Program-made: the position numbers and the translations under genes
Notes under the pieces: model-generated
What the model was told of the DNA's origin: nothing
What the model saw: the letters and a program-made list of their open reading frames with translations, nothing else
Database searches by the model: none
Source of the DNA: Lactobacillus melliventris
GTDB lineage: Bacteria; Bacillota; Bacilli; Lactobacillales; Lactobacillaceae
DNA: 64,000 nt
Direction of reading: 5' to 3'
NCBI RefSeq assembly: GCF_013346935.1
Contig: NZ_JAAEEB010000005.1
Coordinates: 1 to 64,000, forward strand
In this document: positions 53,491 through 63,714 of the stretch, one piece after another
How positions within the stretch are numbered: the first letter of the stretch is position 1
How the letters are laid out: every line of letters starts with the position of its first letter

Positions 53491-54747
53491 ATGAAACGAA
53501 ACTTTACACCAATTTTACTTGGTAGTGACATTAATGTTTACGGCATGGCCCGATCGTTTAACGAGGCTTATGGTATTAGCGTGAAAGCACTGGCTGACAG
53601 CCAGCTGGCAGCAACGCGTTATTCTAAAATTGTTAGTGTGGAACTGCACCAGGGTTTTAGTGAAGATCCCACTTTTATTGAAGTAATGCGCAAGCAAATG
53701 AAACTCTACCAAGACCATGAAGAACCGGTGATTTTGATTTCATGCGGAGATGGTTATTCGGAACTGCTTGCTAAACACAAAGAAGAACTAGAGCAGGTAT
53801 TTGTTGTACCTTACGTGGACTACGACCTCTTACAAAAATTAATTTCAAAAGAAAACTTTTATCAAATTGCGGAAAAGTATGGTCTGCCGTACCCTAAGAC
53901 TAAAATTGTGACTATGGCAGATTACAAGGCAGAAAATTATTTGGAACTGCCTTTTGGCTACCCAATGGAGCTTAAGCCGGAAGATCCGGTATCCTGGCTT
54001 GATGTGCAATTTGAAGGTCGCAAAAAGGCTTTTACCATTCATAATGAAACTGAATTGCGCGACATTGTCACAAAAATCTATGAAAATGGCTACAAAGAAG
54101 ATTTAATTCTGCAGGACTTCATTCCCGGTGATGATTCCAACATGCGGGTGTTAAATGCCTATGTTGATAAGGATCATCATGTTAAGATGATGTGTATGGG
54201 TCACCCTTTGCTGGAAGATCCCACACCTCAGTCAATTGGCAATTATATGGCGATTTTACCTGATTATGATGAAAAGCTGTACGAGCAGGTTGAAGCATTT
54301 TTGGAAAAAATCAATTACACGGGGATGGCCAACTTTGACATTAAATATGATGCCCGCGATGGTAAATATAAGTTCTTTGAAATTAATTTGCGTCAGGGCC
54401 GTTCAAGTTTCTATGTGACCCTTAATGGTTATAATCTAGCCAAATGGTACGTGGACGATTATGTTTACGATTCACTGCAGGACAAGGAACCAATCTACGG
54501 TAACAAATTAAAGTCAAAGCATGAACTGTGGCTGGGTATTCCGGTGAGCGTGTTCAAAGAATATGCCGTGGACAATGAAGCTAAACAGATGGCCGAAGAA
54601 CTGATTCATGAAGGGCGCTATGGTACAACTGTCTTTTATGATCAGGATCGTAATTTTAAGCGGTGGTTGCTTTTGAAATACATGTTTCATAATTATAAAG
54701 GACGCTACCAAAAGTATTACCAGGAAAATAAGGGCCAGTTCTTTTAG
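53491..54747 (+). CDS. ATP-grasp ligase, probably D-aspartate ligase of peptidoglycan
   Basis: 418 residues. The central ATP-grasp domain has ELKPEDPVSW (about 155), LILQDFIPGDDSNMRV (about 206) and KFFEINLRQGRSS (about 289), close to the carboxylate-amine ligase group that includes Aslfm of Enterococcus faecium, which adds D-Asp to the Lys of the nucleotide precursor. Lactobacilli of this group have Lys-D-Asp/D-Asn bridges. Follows the AsnB/AsnH-type gene by 19 bases, ribosome site TGAGGAG. An alternative role is another amino-acid ligase. Confidence 0.75.
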   Translation: MKRNFTPILLGSDINVYGMARSFNEAYGISVKALADSQLAATRYSKIVSVELHQGFSEDPTFIEVMRKQMKLYQDHEEPVILISCGDGYSELLAKHKEELEQVFVVPYVDYDLLQKLISKENFYQIAEKYGLPYPKTKIVTMADYKAENYLELPFGYPMELKPEDPVSWLDVQFEGRKKAFTIHNETELRDIVTKIYENGYKEDLILQDFIPGDDSNMRVLNAYVDKDHHVKMMCMGHPLLEDPTPQSIGNYMAILPDYDEKLYEQVEAFLEKINYTGMANFDIKYDARDGKYKFFEINLRQGRSSFYVTLNGYNLAKWYVDDYVYDSLQDKEPIYGNKLKSKHELWLGIPVSVFKEYAVDNEAKQMAEELIHEGRYGTTVFYDQDRNFKRWLLLKYMFHNYKGRYQKYYQENKGQFF

Positions 54748-54770
54748 GCCTGTTTCCATTGCATAATAAC

Positions 54771-54808
54771 AAAGATGATTGCAGCAAGACAGCTGTGATC
54801 ATCTTTTT
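54771..54808 (+). terminator. terminator of asnB-ligase operon
   Basis: AAGATGAT/ATCATCTT with imperfect inner pairs, then TTTTAG. Confidence 0.65.
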
Positions 54809-54917
54809 AGATAAAAACTATCTTTTTTACCCAGTTAGTTATTAGCTTTGGGGTGTTCTTTTTTAATACTTCTTGCTAAACTGGTAAATGGAATCTAAAA
54901 AAGAAAGGACTGAATAA

Positions 54918-56138
54918 ATGAAACTTAAACACGGATCTAATGAAGAAACAGAAATTAAGCTGCGTTGGCTACTACTGGGGGAACTGGCCACGTGGATTGG
55001 GTCAAGTTTTGTTTGGCCCTTAACTTCGGTTTATTTAAACAAGCAATTACACATCAGCCTTTCTGTAATAGGGGTTGTTTTATTTTGCAATTGTGCCAGC
55101 AATGTCTTAGGCTCATTTTTAGCCGGGCGCTTATACGACCGCCTGAACCCCTACCCGCTAATTGTTACTGGGTTAGGCCTTGATGCGCTGGTTCTGTTTA
55201 TGATGGCATTCTTTCACGGCTGGCCGGAATATTGGATATGGCTGATTATGACGGGCTGTATCAGTGGCTGGAACGGCACGCTGATTAATTCAATTGCGAC
55301 GAGTTTGCGTAAATATTCAGGACGTTACGTTTTTAATTTGATTTATTTTGCGCAAAACGTGGGTACTGTCACTGGTACTCTGCTTGTCGGTTATCTCTAT
55401 GATTTTTCAATTGAATTTTTATTTATTCTGGCAGCATCTTTATTTGCCATTGCTTGCGTCAACGCGGCTATTCATTACCGCCCGATCAGCACTTTTCACC
55501 AAAACCGTAAAAAGAATGGTGTTAAAAAGAATGCACAATCCAAGGCGATTCCTATGCCAAAATATAACGTGATGTTGATGGTCGGATTTTTGGTTTCTTT
55601 GGCTGTGACCTGGTTAATGTATATGAACTGGGAGTCCAACCTGTCGGTTTACATGGTGTCTTTGGGAATACCTTTCCACATGTATAGTTTGCTATGGACC
55701 TTCAATGGTGCCATCATAGTTACTGTCCAGGTAATTTTGGCACGTTTTCCCCATATTTTTAAAAATCTGTTTCAGCAAATTATTTTTGGTACGATCATGT
55801 TCGCAATCTCTTTTGCCACATTGATTTTTGCCAAGGACTTTGCCCACTTTGCACTGTCAATGTTTGTGCTGACGTTAGGTGAAGCGACAGCTTTTCCTGC
55901 CGTTCCTGCTTACATTAACTATTTATCCCCCGCAACCAGTAAGGGTAAATACCAGGGTGAAATTAATGTTGCCCGCGGGATTGGTCAGGCCTTTGGCCCC
56001 TTATTTGGCGGTATGGTAATTGATCGTGCGGGTTATATTCCGTTTTTCATAATTGCTGCCTGTGGTATTTTTCTGATGGTGCTAATGTTATTGCCCCTTC
56101 ACGCAAAGTTGCGTAAACATATCACACTTTATAAATGA
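54918..56138 (+). CDS. MFS transporter (12-helix, drug-efflux-like)
   Basis: 406 residues with 12 hydrophobic segments, the A-type motif GRLYDRLNP between helices 2 and 3 (about 71) and a basic central loop (NRKKNGVKKNAQSK). AAGAAAGGA before the ATG. Single gene. Substrate unknown. Confidence 0.82.
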   Translation: MKLKHGSNEETEIKLRWLLLGELATWIGSSFVWPLTSVYLNKQLHISLSVIGVVLFCNCASNVLGSFLAGRLYDRLNPYPLIVTGLGLDALVLFMMAFFHGWPEYWIWLIMTGCISGWNGTLINSIATSLRKYSGRYVFNLIYFAQNVGTVTGTLLVGYLYDFSIEFLFILAASLFAIACVNAAIHYRPISTFHQNRKKNGVKKNAQSKAIPMPKYNVMLMVGFLVSLAVTWLMYMNWESNLSVYMVSLGIPFHMYSLLWTFNGAIIVTVQVILARFPHIFKNLFQQIIFGTIMFAISFATLIFAKDFAHFALSMFVLTLGEATAFPAVPAYINYLSPATSKGKYQGEINVARGIGQAFGPLFGGMVIDRAGYIPFFIIAACGIFLMVLMLLPLHAKLRKHITLYK

Positions 56139-56233
56139 TTTTGTAAAGGCTTTTTAATATTAACGGTTTAATTAAAATGATAAGATTAATTTAGTCTATT
56201 TTTAATTTAGATATAAAAGGGAGGACTTTCTGA

Positions 56234-58183
56234 ATGAATAAAAATTTTGCTGTTCGCGGCGGTAGTGGCGATATTATTGAACCTAATGTTGCCGCTCGTC
56301 CACAGGACAACCTTTACTTGGCTATTAATTCTGAGTGGATTAAAAATACTAAAATTCCTGAAGACCGTTCACGGATGGCTTCATTTGACGGCATCGATGT
56401 AGATGTTGAAAAGCATTTAATGCAGGATTTTGCCGATTTTGCATCTGGTAAAAAAGAAATTCCTGATGTTCCTAACTTAGGTGAAGCAGTTAAGCTCTAT
56501 AAATTAGCAGGCGATTTTGACAAGCGTAATAGAGAAGGTGCTGATCCGATTAAGGACGATTTAGCTATTCTTGACGGCATTAAGGACTTTTCTGACTACA
56601 ACTTAAATGCGCCTGACTTAGCAACTTTTACCATGCTCCCATTTAGCCTTAGCGTTGAACCTGACATGAAGAATACTAAAGTTAATGCTTTGTATTTTGC
56701 CGGTCCTGGAACTTTCTTGCCTGACACTACAACTTATCAAACGCCTGATGCACCTCAATTGTTAGATACTTTGCAAAAGCAGTCAGTTAAGCTTTTAACC
56801 ATGGCTGGTATTGCTCAAGCTCAAGCAGAAAAATATGCAGCAGATGCTATTAAGTTTGATGCTAAGCTATCTAAGATCGTTAAGTCTACAGAGGAGTGGG
56901 CAGATTATCCTGCTACTTACAATCCAATGAAGATTGAGGACTTTGAAGCTAAGTTTGATAAATTCAAGATTGCTTACTACTTGAAAGAAGCAATTGGCGA
57001 AGAACCAGAACGAATTATTGTTGAAGAACCACGCTACTTGGATCACATTAACGAAATTATCAATGAAGAAAACTTTGCTGAAATCAAGGGCTGGATGATT
57101 GTTACCTTTATTAACGCGGCTGCTGATTCCTTGTCACAAGACTTCAGAGAAGCAGCGTTCCCATTTAGCCAGGCTTTATATGGCCAGCCTAAGTTGTCTA
57201 GTGGTGAAAAGCAAGCTTACCACATTGCCAACGGCGCCTTTAGTGAAGTAGTCGGCGTTTATTACGGTCAGACTTATTTTGGCGAAGATGCTAAAAAAGA
57301 CGTTGAGGACATGATTCATCGTATGCTTGACGTTTATAAGGAACGCCTGCAAAATAATGACTGGCTTTCTGAACAAACTAAAAAGCGGGCGATTGTTAAG
57401 CTTGATGCTTTGGTCTTGAAAATTGGTTATCCGGATAAAATCGAGGAGATTTATAATCGTTTAAAGGTTATCCCTGCAAGTCAAGGTGGCAGCCTTTATG
57501 CAAATGAACGTGCATTTACTATTGCAGAACAAAAGTACAACATTGAGCAACTGCACAAGGAAGTTGACCGGACAGTATGGGCAATGCCTGGTAATTTAGT
57601 TAACGCCTGCTATGATCCGCAAAGAAATGATCTGACTTTCCCTGCAGCCATTTTGCAAAAGCCATTCTATGACTTGAAGCAAGACAGAGCAGCTAACTTT
57701 GGTGGTATTGGTTCCGTAATCGCTCATGAAGTTTCTCATGCGTTTGACAACAATGGTGCACAATTTGATGAATTGGGCAACATGACTAATTGGTGGACTG
57801 ATGAGGATTATGCCGAATTCAAGAAGCGGACACAAGCTGAAATTGATTTGTTTGATGGCATCGAATATGGTCCGGTTAAACTTAATGGTAAGCAAATAGT
57901 TTCAGAAAATATTGCTGACCAAGGTGGTTTAACTGCTGCTGTTGAAGCCGCAAAAAATGAAAATGATGACTTAAAGAAATTATTTGAAAACTTTGCACGC
58001 ATTTGGGCTAATAAGCAACTGACTGAATCAATTAAGAGTCAAACCGCTGTTGACGTTCATGCACCTGGTCCATTACGTGCCAACGTTCAAAGCCAATGTC
58101 AAGATGACTTTTACAAAGCCTTTGATGTTAAGCCTGAAGATGGCATGTGGCTCGACCCAGACAAGCGGGTACATATTTGGTAA
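56234..58183 (+). CDS. pepO: M13-family endopeptidase PepO
   Basis: 649 residues. HEVSHAFD (HExxH, about 497) and ENIADQGG (ENxxD, about 557) give the zinc ligands of neprilysin-type peptidases. No signal peptide, so cytoplasmic, where PepO degrades oligopeptides from casein or other proteins. GGGAGGAC precedes the ATG. Has its own terminator. Confidence 0.95.
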   Translation: MNKNFAVRGGSGDIIEPNVAARPQDNLYLAINSEWIKNTKIPEDRSRMASFDGIDVDVEKHLMQDFADFASGKKEIPDVPNLGEAVKLYKLAGDFDKRNREGADPIKDDLAILDGIKDFSDYNLNAPDLATFTMLPFSLSVEPDMKNTKVNALYFAGPGTFLPDTTTYQTPDAPQLLDTLQKQSVKLLTMAGIAQAQAEKYAADAIKFDAKLSKIVKSTEEWADYPATYNPMKIEDFEAKFDKFKIAYYLKEAIGEEPERIIVEEPRYLDHINEIINEENFAEIKGWMIVTFINAAADSLSQDFREAAFPFSQALYGQPKLSSGEKQAYHIANGAFSEVVGVYYGQTYFGEDAKKDVEDMIHRMLDVYKERLQNNDWLSEQTKKRAIVKLDALVLKIGYPDKIEEIYNRLKVIPASQGGSLYANERAFTIAEQKYNIEQLHKEVDRTVWAMPGNLVNACYDPQRNDLTFPAAILQKPFYDLKQDRAANFGGIGSVIAHEVSHAFDNNGAQFDELGNMTNWWTDEDYAEFKKRTQAEIDLFDGIEYGPVKLNGKQIVSENIADQGGLTAAVEAAKNENDDLKKLFENFARIWANKQLTESIKSQTAVDVHAPGPLRANVQSQCQDDFYKAFDVKPEDGMWLDPDKRVHIW

Positions 58184-58201
58184 TTATTAGTAGTAAATCA
58201 A

Positions 58202-58243
58202 AAAGCCATTGTTCTAATCATTTAGAACAATGGCTTTTTTGTA
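58202..58243 (+). terminator. terminator of pepO
   Basis: AAAAGCCATTGTTCTAA pairs with TTAGAACAATGGCTTTTTT. Confidence 0.85.
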
Positions 58244-58327
58244 AAGGTAAATAATAATTTTACTTATTTTAAAAAAGGATTAAAGATATATTGAAACACA
58301 TTTTATATTTACTATAATGTAGTTACC

Positions 58328-59575
58328 ATGAAGAATTTCAATCAAAACGCTGTATCAGCACGTACATCAGAAACAAATCGGATAATAAAAATTTTTCATT
58401 TAGCACAAACTGTGGGACAAATATTGATCTTACTAATTTGCGCTACTCTGAGTTTTGTTAATAGAAATCTTTTTAATCAAAACCAAAGGCTTGCCATTCC
58501 ACTCTCTCTTATTTTTGTTTGTTTACAATTTTCTTTATTGCAAACTGAAAGTGCACAGCCGAAAAGATGGCAATTGATTAACCATTACATTGAAACTATA
58601 GCAATTTGTTACACTTTGCCAATTAGTTTGTCTTTGCTAACAAAATTACTGAATTACTATCATTTGATCAATGGCACTTTCTGGATGCTTTTGGTTACTT
58701 TTTATTCCCTTATCATGTATATTCCAATGGCTAAATTAGCTTTAAGTCGGGTGAACAATAATTGGGGCAGGATTTTGCTATTGATGTTTGTTGTCTATGA
58801 CGTCCGGGTTGTAAGCAAGATTGCCGGAACTTTACGGTACAACAAGGTATTGCACCAGATAAATAATTCGGGTTTGTCTGGAATTCCTGTTTTAATCATC
58901 ATTACTGTTTTGGTAATGACCAGTTGGAAAATACAAAAACCACACTTTCTATATAGTCGGAATGACTCAATTCTGTTTTCCAGCTTAATAACTTTGCTTT
59001 TAGCGGGAGTTTTACTTTTAATTGCTTTATCCCCTTTAGCCAAAGTTGATAACATTGCCGATACTTTGAGTTACTATTTTGATCAAATTAATCTTGGTAT
59101 TATCGGGTCAGCTATACGAACAGGGATTGCTGAAGAATGGCTAATGCGTTTTTTAGTTATTGCTCTTCTTGCACAAATTTTTCAAAGCAGTAAGTATCGT
59201 ATATACTTAATTGTGTTATTTGATGGTCTACTTTTTGGGTTTTGGCATATCACCAACATTGCCTATCAAACGCCATTAACTACTTTGCGCCAAATGTTTG
59301 AGGTAAGTGGCGCGGGGTTGGTACTTGCTGCTATTTACCTTTACACACATTCGCTACTGTTAATTATGACCTATCATGGCTTATATGATTTTATTCTATT
59401 TCTTCAGGCTGGTATCGGCGAATATGGCAATCCAGTTAAATCTGCAGAGCAACCTACTATGATGGACTGGCAGGGAACCATTTTGAGAGTTACTATTTAT
59501 GCAGTTATCGCCTTAGTTATTATTTGGACTAAAAGGAGACAAAAAGTAATCGAACAAAATCTGGCTCAAATCTAA
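58328..59575 (+). CDS. CPBP-family intramembrane metalloprotease
   Basis: 415 residues, about ten membrane helices. The conserved motifs are GIAEEWLMR (EExxxR, about 262), FGFWHI (FxxxH, about 302) and YHGLYD (about 347). Proteins of this family include Rce1-like proteases and bacteriocin self-immunity proteins. There is no bacteriocin gene next to it. Weak ribosome site; the ATG at 58328 is the first in frame after TATAAT (58315). Confidence 0.85.
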   Translation: MKNFNQNAVSARTSETNRIIKIFHLAQTVGQILILLICATLSFVNRNLFNQNQRLAIPLSLIFVCLQFSLLQTESAQPKRWQLINHYIETIAICYTLPISLSLLTKLLNYYHLINGTFWMLLVTFYSLIMYIPMAKLALSRVNNNWGRILLLMFVVYDVRVVSKIAGTLRYNKVLHQINNSGLSGIPVLIIITVLVMTSWKIQKPHFLYSRNDSILFSSLITLLLAGVLLLIALSPLAKVDNIADTLSYYFDQINLGIIGSAIRTGIAEEWLMRFLVIALLAQIFQSSKYRIYLIVLFDGLLFGFWHITNIAYQTPLTTLRQMFEVSGAGLVLAAIYLYTHSLLLIMTYHGLYDFILFLQAGIGEYGNPVKSAEQPTMMDWQGTILRVTIYAVIALVIIWTKRRQKVIEQNLAQI

Positions 59576-59718
59576 TATTTTAAATAGCATATGATGACTA
59601 ATTGATATGTTGTGTAAAAATAATTTTGCTTACCAGTTTAAGGCAAGAAGATTCTATAAAAAGATAATTAGTCTTTGATCTGAATTATTCCTAATCTCTT
59701 TACATAATAAAAAGACTA

Positions 59719-59757
59719 AAAATAGCACCTGTAAAATTAATTCACAGGTGCTATTTT
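59719..59757. terminator. shared terminator between CPBP gene and kup
   Basis: AAAATAGCACCTGT/ACAGGTGCTATTTT, symmetrical with A and T runs on both sides. Confidence 0.8.
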
Positions 59758-59760
59758 ATA

Positions 59761-61791
59761 TTATTCAGTTTCTTTTTTCTTTAAGTTGGAATAGTCGCGT
59801 GGTGCAACCCGCTTAATGTGCAAGTTGTGTCTTGGCTTGCCTAAAATCAAAGGCACTTGCTCGACCACCGTGTCAGTGTATTCCAAGCCAAACCAGGAAG
59901 CAGGATTGGAAGACAGGTTTTGTAACCATACCCGCGCTTTTAACATTACTTTTTCAAAGCCCTTTAGTCTGGTCAAAGGACTGACAACCTCATTAACGAT
60001 TACAAATGAGAAGTCGCCGACTTTACGACCTGGGGTAGTAGTGTATTCTTGCGGTTGAGCCTCAATGGTGCCGTCTTTAATCAAGTCGTGAACAATTTGG
60101 CGCAGGTAAACGTTGACACTGGTTTGTTTCTTAAAACCGAGATACAGCTGCACGTTAATGACATTTTTAGTGCCAAAAGTATTAACGGCGTATCTGGCTG
60201 TAAACGGTTCGTTGGTAATGTTGACTGTGACAAACCAGTAAGCCTGAGCACGTTTAGGACGTTTATCCAAGATGGAGTACATGATTTCCCGTTTAATAAA
60301 CTTGTTGTATTTAACCTTAGCCATGTAGACCAGGTTAGTCGCATAAGTAGGGTAATCATCATCATGACTTAGGTCCGTTAACATATCAGTGTATTCATCT
60401 AAACGTACGTAGGAATGAGCACCTTCGTGCTTGTCGCGGACTTTATTGCCGAAGTACCAAATGAACATGATAACGCCAATGAAACCGGCAATTAGGACGG
60501 TGACATAACCGCCATGCATGAATTTAGTTAGACTGGAAATTAAGAACATGCCTTCGATAAAGCCAAAAGCAAGTAAAAAGCATAGGCGCAATATCAACGG
60601 GTGGTGTTTTGAACCCAAGTACTCAAACAAAAGCAGGGTAGTCATCAACATTGTGACCGTGATTGACAGACCGTAGGCTGCTTCCATGTGTTCTGAAGTC
60701 CGGAAGAAAATGACGATTGCAATAGTAGCAACGCAAATCATTTTGTTAACGGAAGGAATATAAATTTGCCCATGCTTGGTAGTAGGGTAATTAATATTCA
60801 TTCGTGGTAAGAATTTCAGGCCACTTGCTTCGGATACCAGTGTAAATGAACCGGTGATTAAAGCCTGAGAAGCGATAATGGCAGCAATTGTGGCTAAGAT
60901 GATGGCGAACAAGCGCAAATTAGTTGGCACAGCCTCAAAGAAAGGATTGAGTTCACCACCATTAGTCTGGTAGTGCGGGTTTTGCAGTATCCATACTCCT
61001 TGTCCTAAATAATTAAGTGACAGACAAAGAAAGACGTAGGGCCATGATCCCCGAATGTTACCTTTACCAACATGACCAACATCAGAATACAGCGCCTCGG
61101 CACCAGTGGTAGCCAGGAAGATTGATCCCAAAATGAAAATACCGGCTTTATTAGACGGGCTGAAGAGAACTTTAACAGCCCAAACCGGATTCAGTGCTTC
61201 CAGAATTGACCAGTCGTTAGCCATATTATAGATACCGATCAAACCTAAAAAGGTAAACCAGACAAACATAATCGGGCCAAAGGCTTTACCAATACTGCTG
61301 GTGCCCAGCATTTGAATTGAAAATAGTACCAGCAGGATGGCGATCGTAATAATAATGACGGCATTCTGGTTAGGAACGGGAACGTGGGAACCAAAGTGCA
61401 TGTTCTTTAGTCCTTCGATTGAGGTTGTAACGGTCACGGCCGGCGTCAATGTTCCGTCGGCTAATAACGCTGCCCCGCCAATCAATGCTGGCATCACCAG
61501 CCACTTGGCTCTTTTGCGTACTAAAGCGTATAAAGCGAAAATACCACCTTCACCACGGTTAGTAGCCTTAAGCGCAATCATAACGTACTTAACAGTAGTT
61601 AACAGCGTGACTGTCCAGAAAATCAGCGAGATTGAACCTAAGATCAGTTCCCGATCAACGTTGGCAATACCACCATTACCCGTAACGATTGACTTCATTA
61701 CATAGAGCGGACTAGTACCGATATCGCCGTAAACGATACCGATGGTAATTAACAAACCGGCAGCTGAAATCCGCTTCTTCTTTTTATCCAT
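59761..61791 (-). CDS. kup: potassium uptake protein Kup
   Basis: 676 residues, twelve N-terminal membrane helices and a C-terminal cytoplasmic domain (about 460-676). GIVYGDIGTSPLYVMKSI (about 19-36) is the Kup/HAK signature; NRGEGGIFALYALV (about 78) is also conserved. H+/K+ symporter. Lies downstream of the gene at 61914 on the same strand but separated by a hairpin. Confidence 0.95.
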   Translation of the reverse strand: MDKKKKRISAAGLLITIGIVYGDIGTSPLYVMKSIVTGNGGIANVDRELILGSISLIFWTVTLLTTVKYVMIALKATNRGEGGIFALYALVRKRAKWLVMPALIGGAALLADGTLTPAVTVTTSIEGLKNMHFGSHVPVPNQNAVIIITIAILLVLFSIQMLGTSSIGKAFGPIMFVWFTFLGLIGIYNMANDWSILEALNPVWAVKVLFSPSNKAGIFILGSIFLATTGAEALYSDVGHVGKGNIRGSWPYVFLCLSLNYLGQGVWILQNPHYQTNGGELNPFFEAVPTNLRLFAIILATIAAIIASQALITGSFTLVSEASGLKFLPRMNINYPTTKHGQIYIPSVNKMICVATIAIVIFFRTSEHMEAAYGLSITVTMLMTTLLLFEYLGSKHHPLILRLCFLLAFGFIEGMFLISSLTKFMHGGYVTVLIAGFIGVIMFIWYFGNKVRDKHEGAHSYVRLDEYTDMLTDLSHDDDYPTYATNLVYMAKVKYNKFIKREIMYSILDKRPKRAQAYWFVTVNITNEPFTARYAVNTFGTKNVINVQLYLGFKKQTSVNVYLRQIVHDLIKDGTIEAQPQEYTTTPGRKVGDFSFVIVNEVVSPLTRLKGFEKVMLKARVWLQNLSSNPASWFGLEYTDTVVEQVPLILGKPRHNLHIKRVAPRDYSNLKKKETE

Positions 61792-61846
61792 AGTAAATAT
61801 GTACTCCCATAGACAAGATTGAACTATTCATTTTTTAAGTAAAAAA

Positions 61847-61865
61847 GAATGTCACTGTGGCATTC
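61847..61865 (-). terminator. terminator between 61914 gene and kup
   Basis: On the minus strand GAATGCCAC-A-GTGACATTC (one mismatch), followed by six T's. Confidence 0.55.
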
Positions 61866-61913
61866 TCATTCAAGTATCTATTTTGTTCTTTTTTTTGCTT
61901 TAGTACAAGTAAA

Positions 61914-62372
61914 TTATGATAAAGAAGCTGAAATTTTATTGCGACGGTCTTCGTACCAGTTATCCCAATCCTTGTATGATGTCATTTTTTCTGCTTCAAC
62001 ACCATCTTTAGCCGCAATTTCATCAATTATATTTTGGAAATTTTGGGCATGATATTGTAATACATGCTTAACTAATTCTTTGCGGGTAAAGTGAATGTTG
62101 TTAAGAAGATAGTGATTAATATCCACCATGTTGGAATTAGTATCGTATAAGTTCATGATTTCTAAGTCGCGTTGATTAAATTGTGCGATGTAGAAGTCAG
62201 CGAAGACTATAAGGTAGTCTGGCTGCTGCGCGAATTCTTTCTGCGGCATGGTAGCCCACTCAGCCTCAGGCATGACAACCTTAAGTTCCTTTTCTTTTCT
62301 AGCTTTTTCTTTATCCTTTTCTTGTTGTTTTTCGTTATCTTTCTCTTTGGTATTATTTTCTTTATCAGTCAA
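61914..62372 (-). CDS. hypothetical Lys/Glu-rich cytoplasmic protein
   Basis: 152 residues from TTG 62372, which follows AAAGGAG by 7 bases; the frame extends upstream without a start signal. Residues 1-35 are a charged low-complexity segment (DKENNTKEKDNEKQQEKDKE). The rest (40-152) is acidic and helical, with Trp/Tyr near the end. No family recognised. Confidence 0.6.
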   Translation of the reverse strand: MTDKENNTKEKDNEKQQEKDKEKARKEKELKVVMPEAEWATMPQKEFAQQPDYLIVFADFYIAQFNQRDLEIMNLYDTNSNMVDINHYLLNNIHFTRKELVKHVLQYHAQNFQNIIDEIAAKDGVEAEKMTSYKDWDNWYEDRRNKISASLS

Positions 62373-62555
62373 AGCAGACACTCCTTTAATAAAAATAGGA
62401 AACGTGAAAGTCAATAGTCATTTTACAGAGTTTAGACTATAAAAGCAACTATTGGAGCAATTTACCCTTTACATAATAGTAGTTTTTCTCAATTTTAATA
62501 AAATTATAGCATTTTTGCCTACGCACAAAAAATTGCTGCTAGTTAAAACTTTGAC

Positions 62556-62604
62556 AGCAAAAATCGTCTTAAATTGCAGCTTAGCAGTTCAAGGCGATTT
62601 TGCT
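62556..62604. terminator. terminator after the TPR-like surface protein gene
   Basis: AGCAAAAATCG-CTTAAATTGC pairs with GCAGTTCAAGGCGATTTTGCT (small mismatches). Works mainly for the minus-strand gene at 62636. Confidence 0.6.
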
Positions 62605-62635
62605 TAATTCTAATTCAGAGATCTAAAAATCGTGA

Positions 62636-63499
62636 TTATGGTCTCAGATAATCTTGGATGTCTTTTCTGGTAATCTTGCTTGGTTTAGTTCTGCCGGATT
62701 TTCTGTAAAGGTCGATTAGGTCTTGTGGACTCCAAGAGGTTGCGTCATAACCAAACTTAGCTACCCGCTTACGCAATTGCGCAATCTGCTTCTTAGAAAC
62801 GGTCTTGCCGTTTACTTTATGGTTGCCCATTGCTCCTTCACCGGTCTTACCAGCATTGCCCGTGTCTGGTCCTTTACCGGAAATAGCTTTGTAGCTTTGA
62901 GCTGCGTTACCGTTTGTGCCGTCTTTAGCAGCCTTTTGGTTATTCTTCAGTCCCTTTTCTGCTTCTTTCTTATATTGGCTGTAGTATTGTCCGTCGATAT
63001 ATGGCAGGTCTAGAACTTTTTGATACTCGTCAGCGGCTTTAAGGTATTGCTTATTCAGTTCGGCTTGGGATGCAGCAAGAAAGATAGGCCGAATTTCGTG
63101 CTCGTAATTATCCTGCACATCTTTAATGGTAGTTTTAAGACTTTTACCTTGTTTTACTAAAACGGAGTAGCCATTTTTGCTTTGAATTACATCTGCAGTT
63201 TTGCTTAAGGCATCATCATATTTACCCTTTTTGGTAGCCTTAATTGCAGAAGCCATATTGTCCGATTGGTTTTTATAAGCTTTAGCCTGGTCAGTCTTCT
63301 TAATTCTGAAAGCTTTGGCAAATGCGGAGCTTGCTTCTGAGTAGTCTTTGTCAGCAACTGCATTTTTACCGGTAGTCATTGCACTGTTATAGGAAGCATT
63401 AACTTTATCACTGTTAGATTTTTGGGTGGCATAAAAAACGCCACCACCAATAGCGATAATTACTACTGCCACAATCGTACCAATTGTCGTTTTTTTCAT
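62636..63499 (-). CDS. membrane-anchored TPR-like protein with C-terminal helical domain
   Basis: 287 residues. N-terminal anchor (about 4-24), then helical repeats of TPR type (about 35-115: YNSAMTTGKNAVADKDYSEASSAFAKAF, KKGKYDDALSKTADVI), a Gly/Asn/Lys-rich linker (about 190-225) and a C-terminal basic helical unit (about 228-287). AGGAGGAT precedes the ATG. Outside-facing; function unknown. The C-terminal unit resembles small wall-associated domains but I cannot name it. Confidence 0.7.
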   Translation of the reverse strand: MKKTTIGTIVAVVIIAIGGGVFYATQKSNSDKVNASYNSAMTTGKNAVADKDYSEASSAFAKAFRIKKTDQAKAYKNQSDNMASAIKATKKGKYDDALSKTADVIQSKNGYSVLVKQGKSLKTTIKDVQDNYEHEIRPIFLAASQAELNKQYLKAADEYQKVLDLPYIDGQYYSQYKKEAEKGLKNNQKAAKDGTNGNAAQSYKAISGKGPDTGNAGKTGEGAMGNHKVNGKTVSKKQIAQLRKRVAKFGYDATSWSPQDLIDLYRKSGRTKPSKITRKDIQDYLRP

Positions 63500-63714
63500 A
63501 ATAGGAACTTATCCTCCTTACTCATACTTAGTTTAATTATAGATGGTTTAAGCAGATTTGACTACTTAATGGTGTTTTTTCACATGTTTTAGCCAAAAAA
63601 TTACGACTAAAAAGTTACATTTTACGGCGCCAATTCGTTAGTAATAGTGTAAGACAGCTGGCGCGCGGGTTGATTACAGCATTAAGATAAATTAAAAAAG
63701 GAAAGAAAGATACT

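Noticed and set aside
54809-54917. Riboswitch-like leader before the MFS gene
   Set aside because: No conserved aptamer core could be recognised; only ordinary AT-rich sequence.
61337-61705. 122-codon plus-strand frame inside kup
   Set aside because: Shadow of a highly conserved transporter gene.
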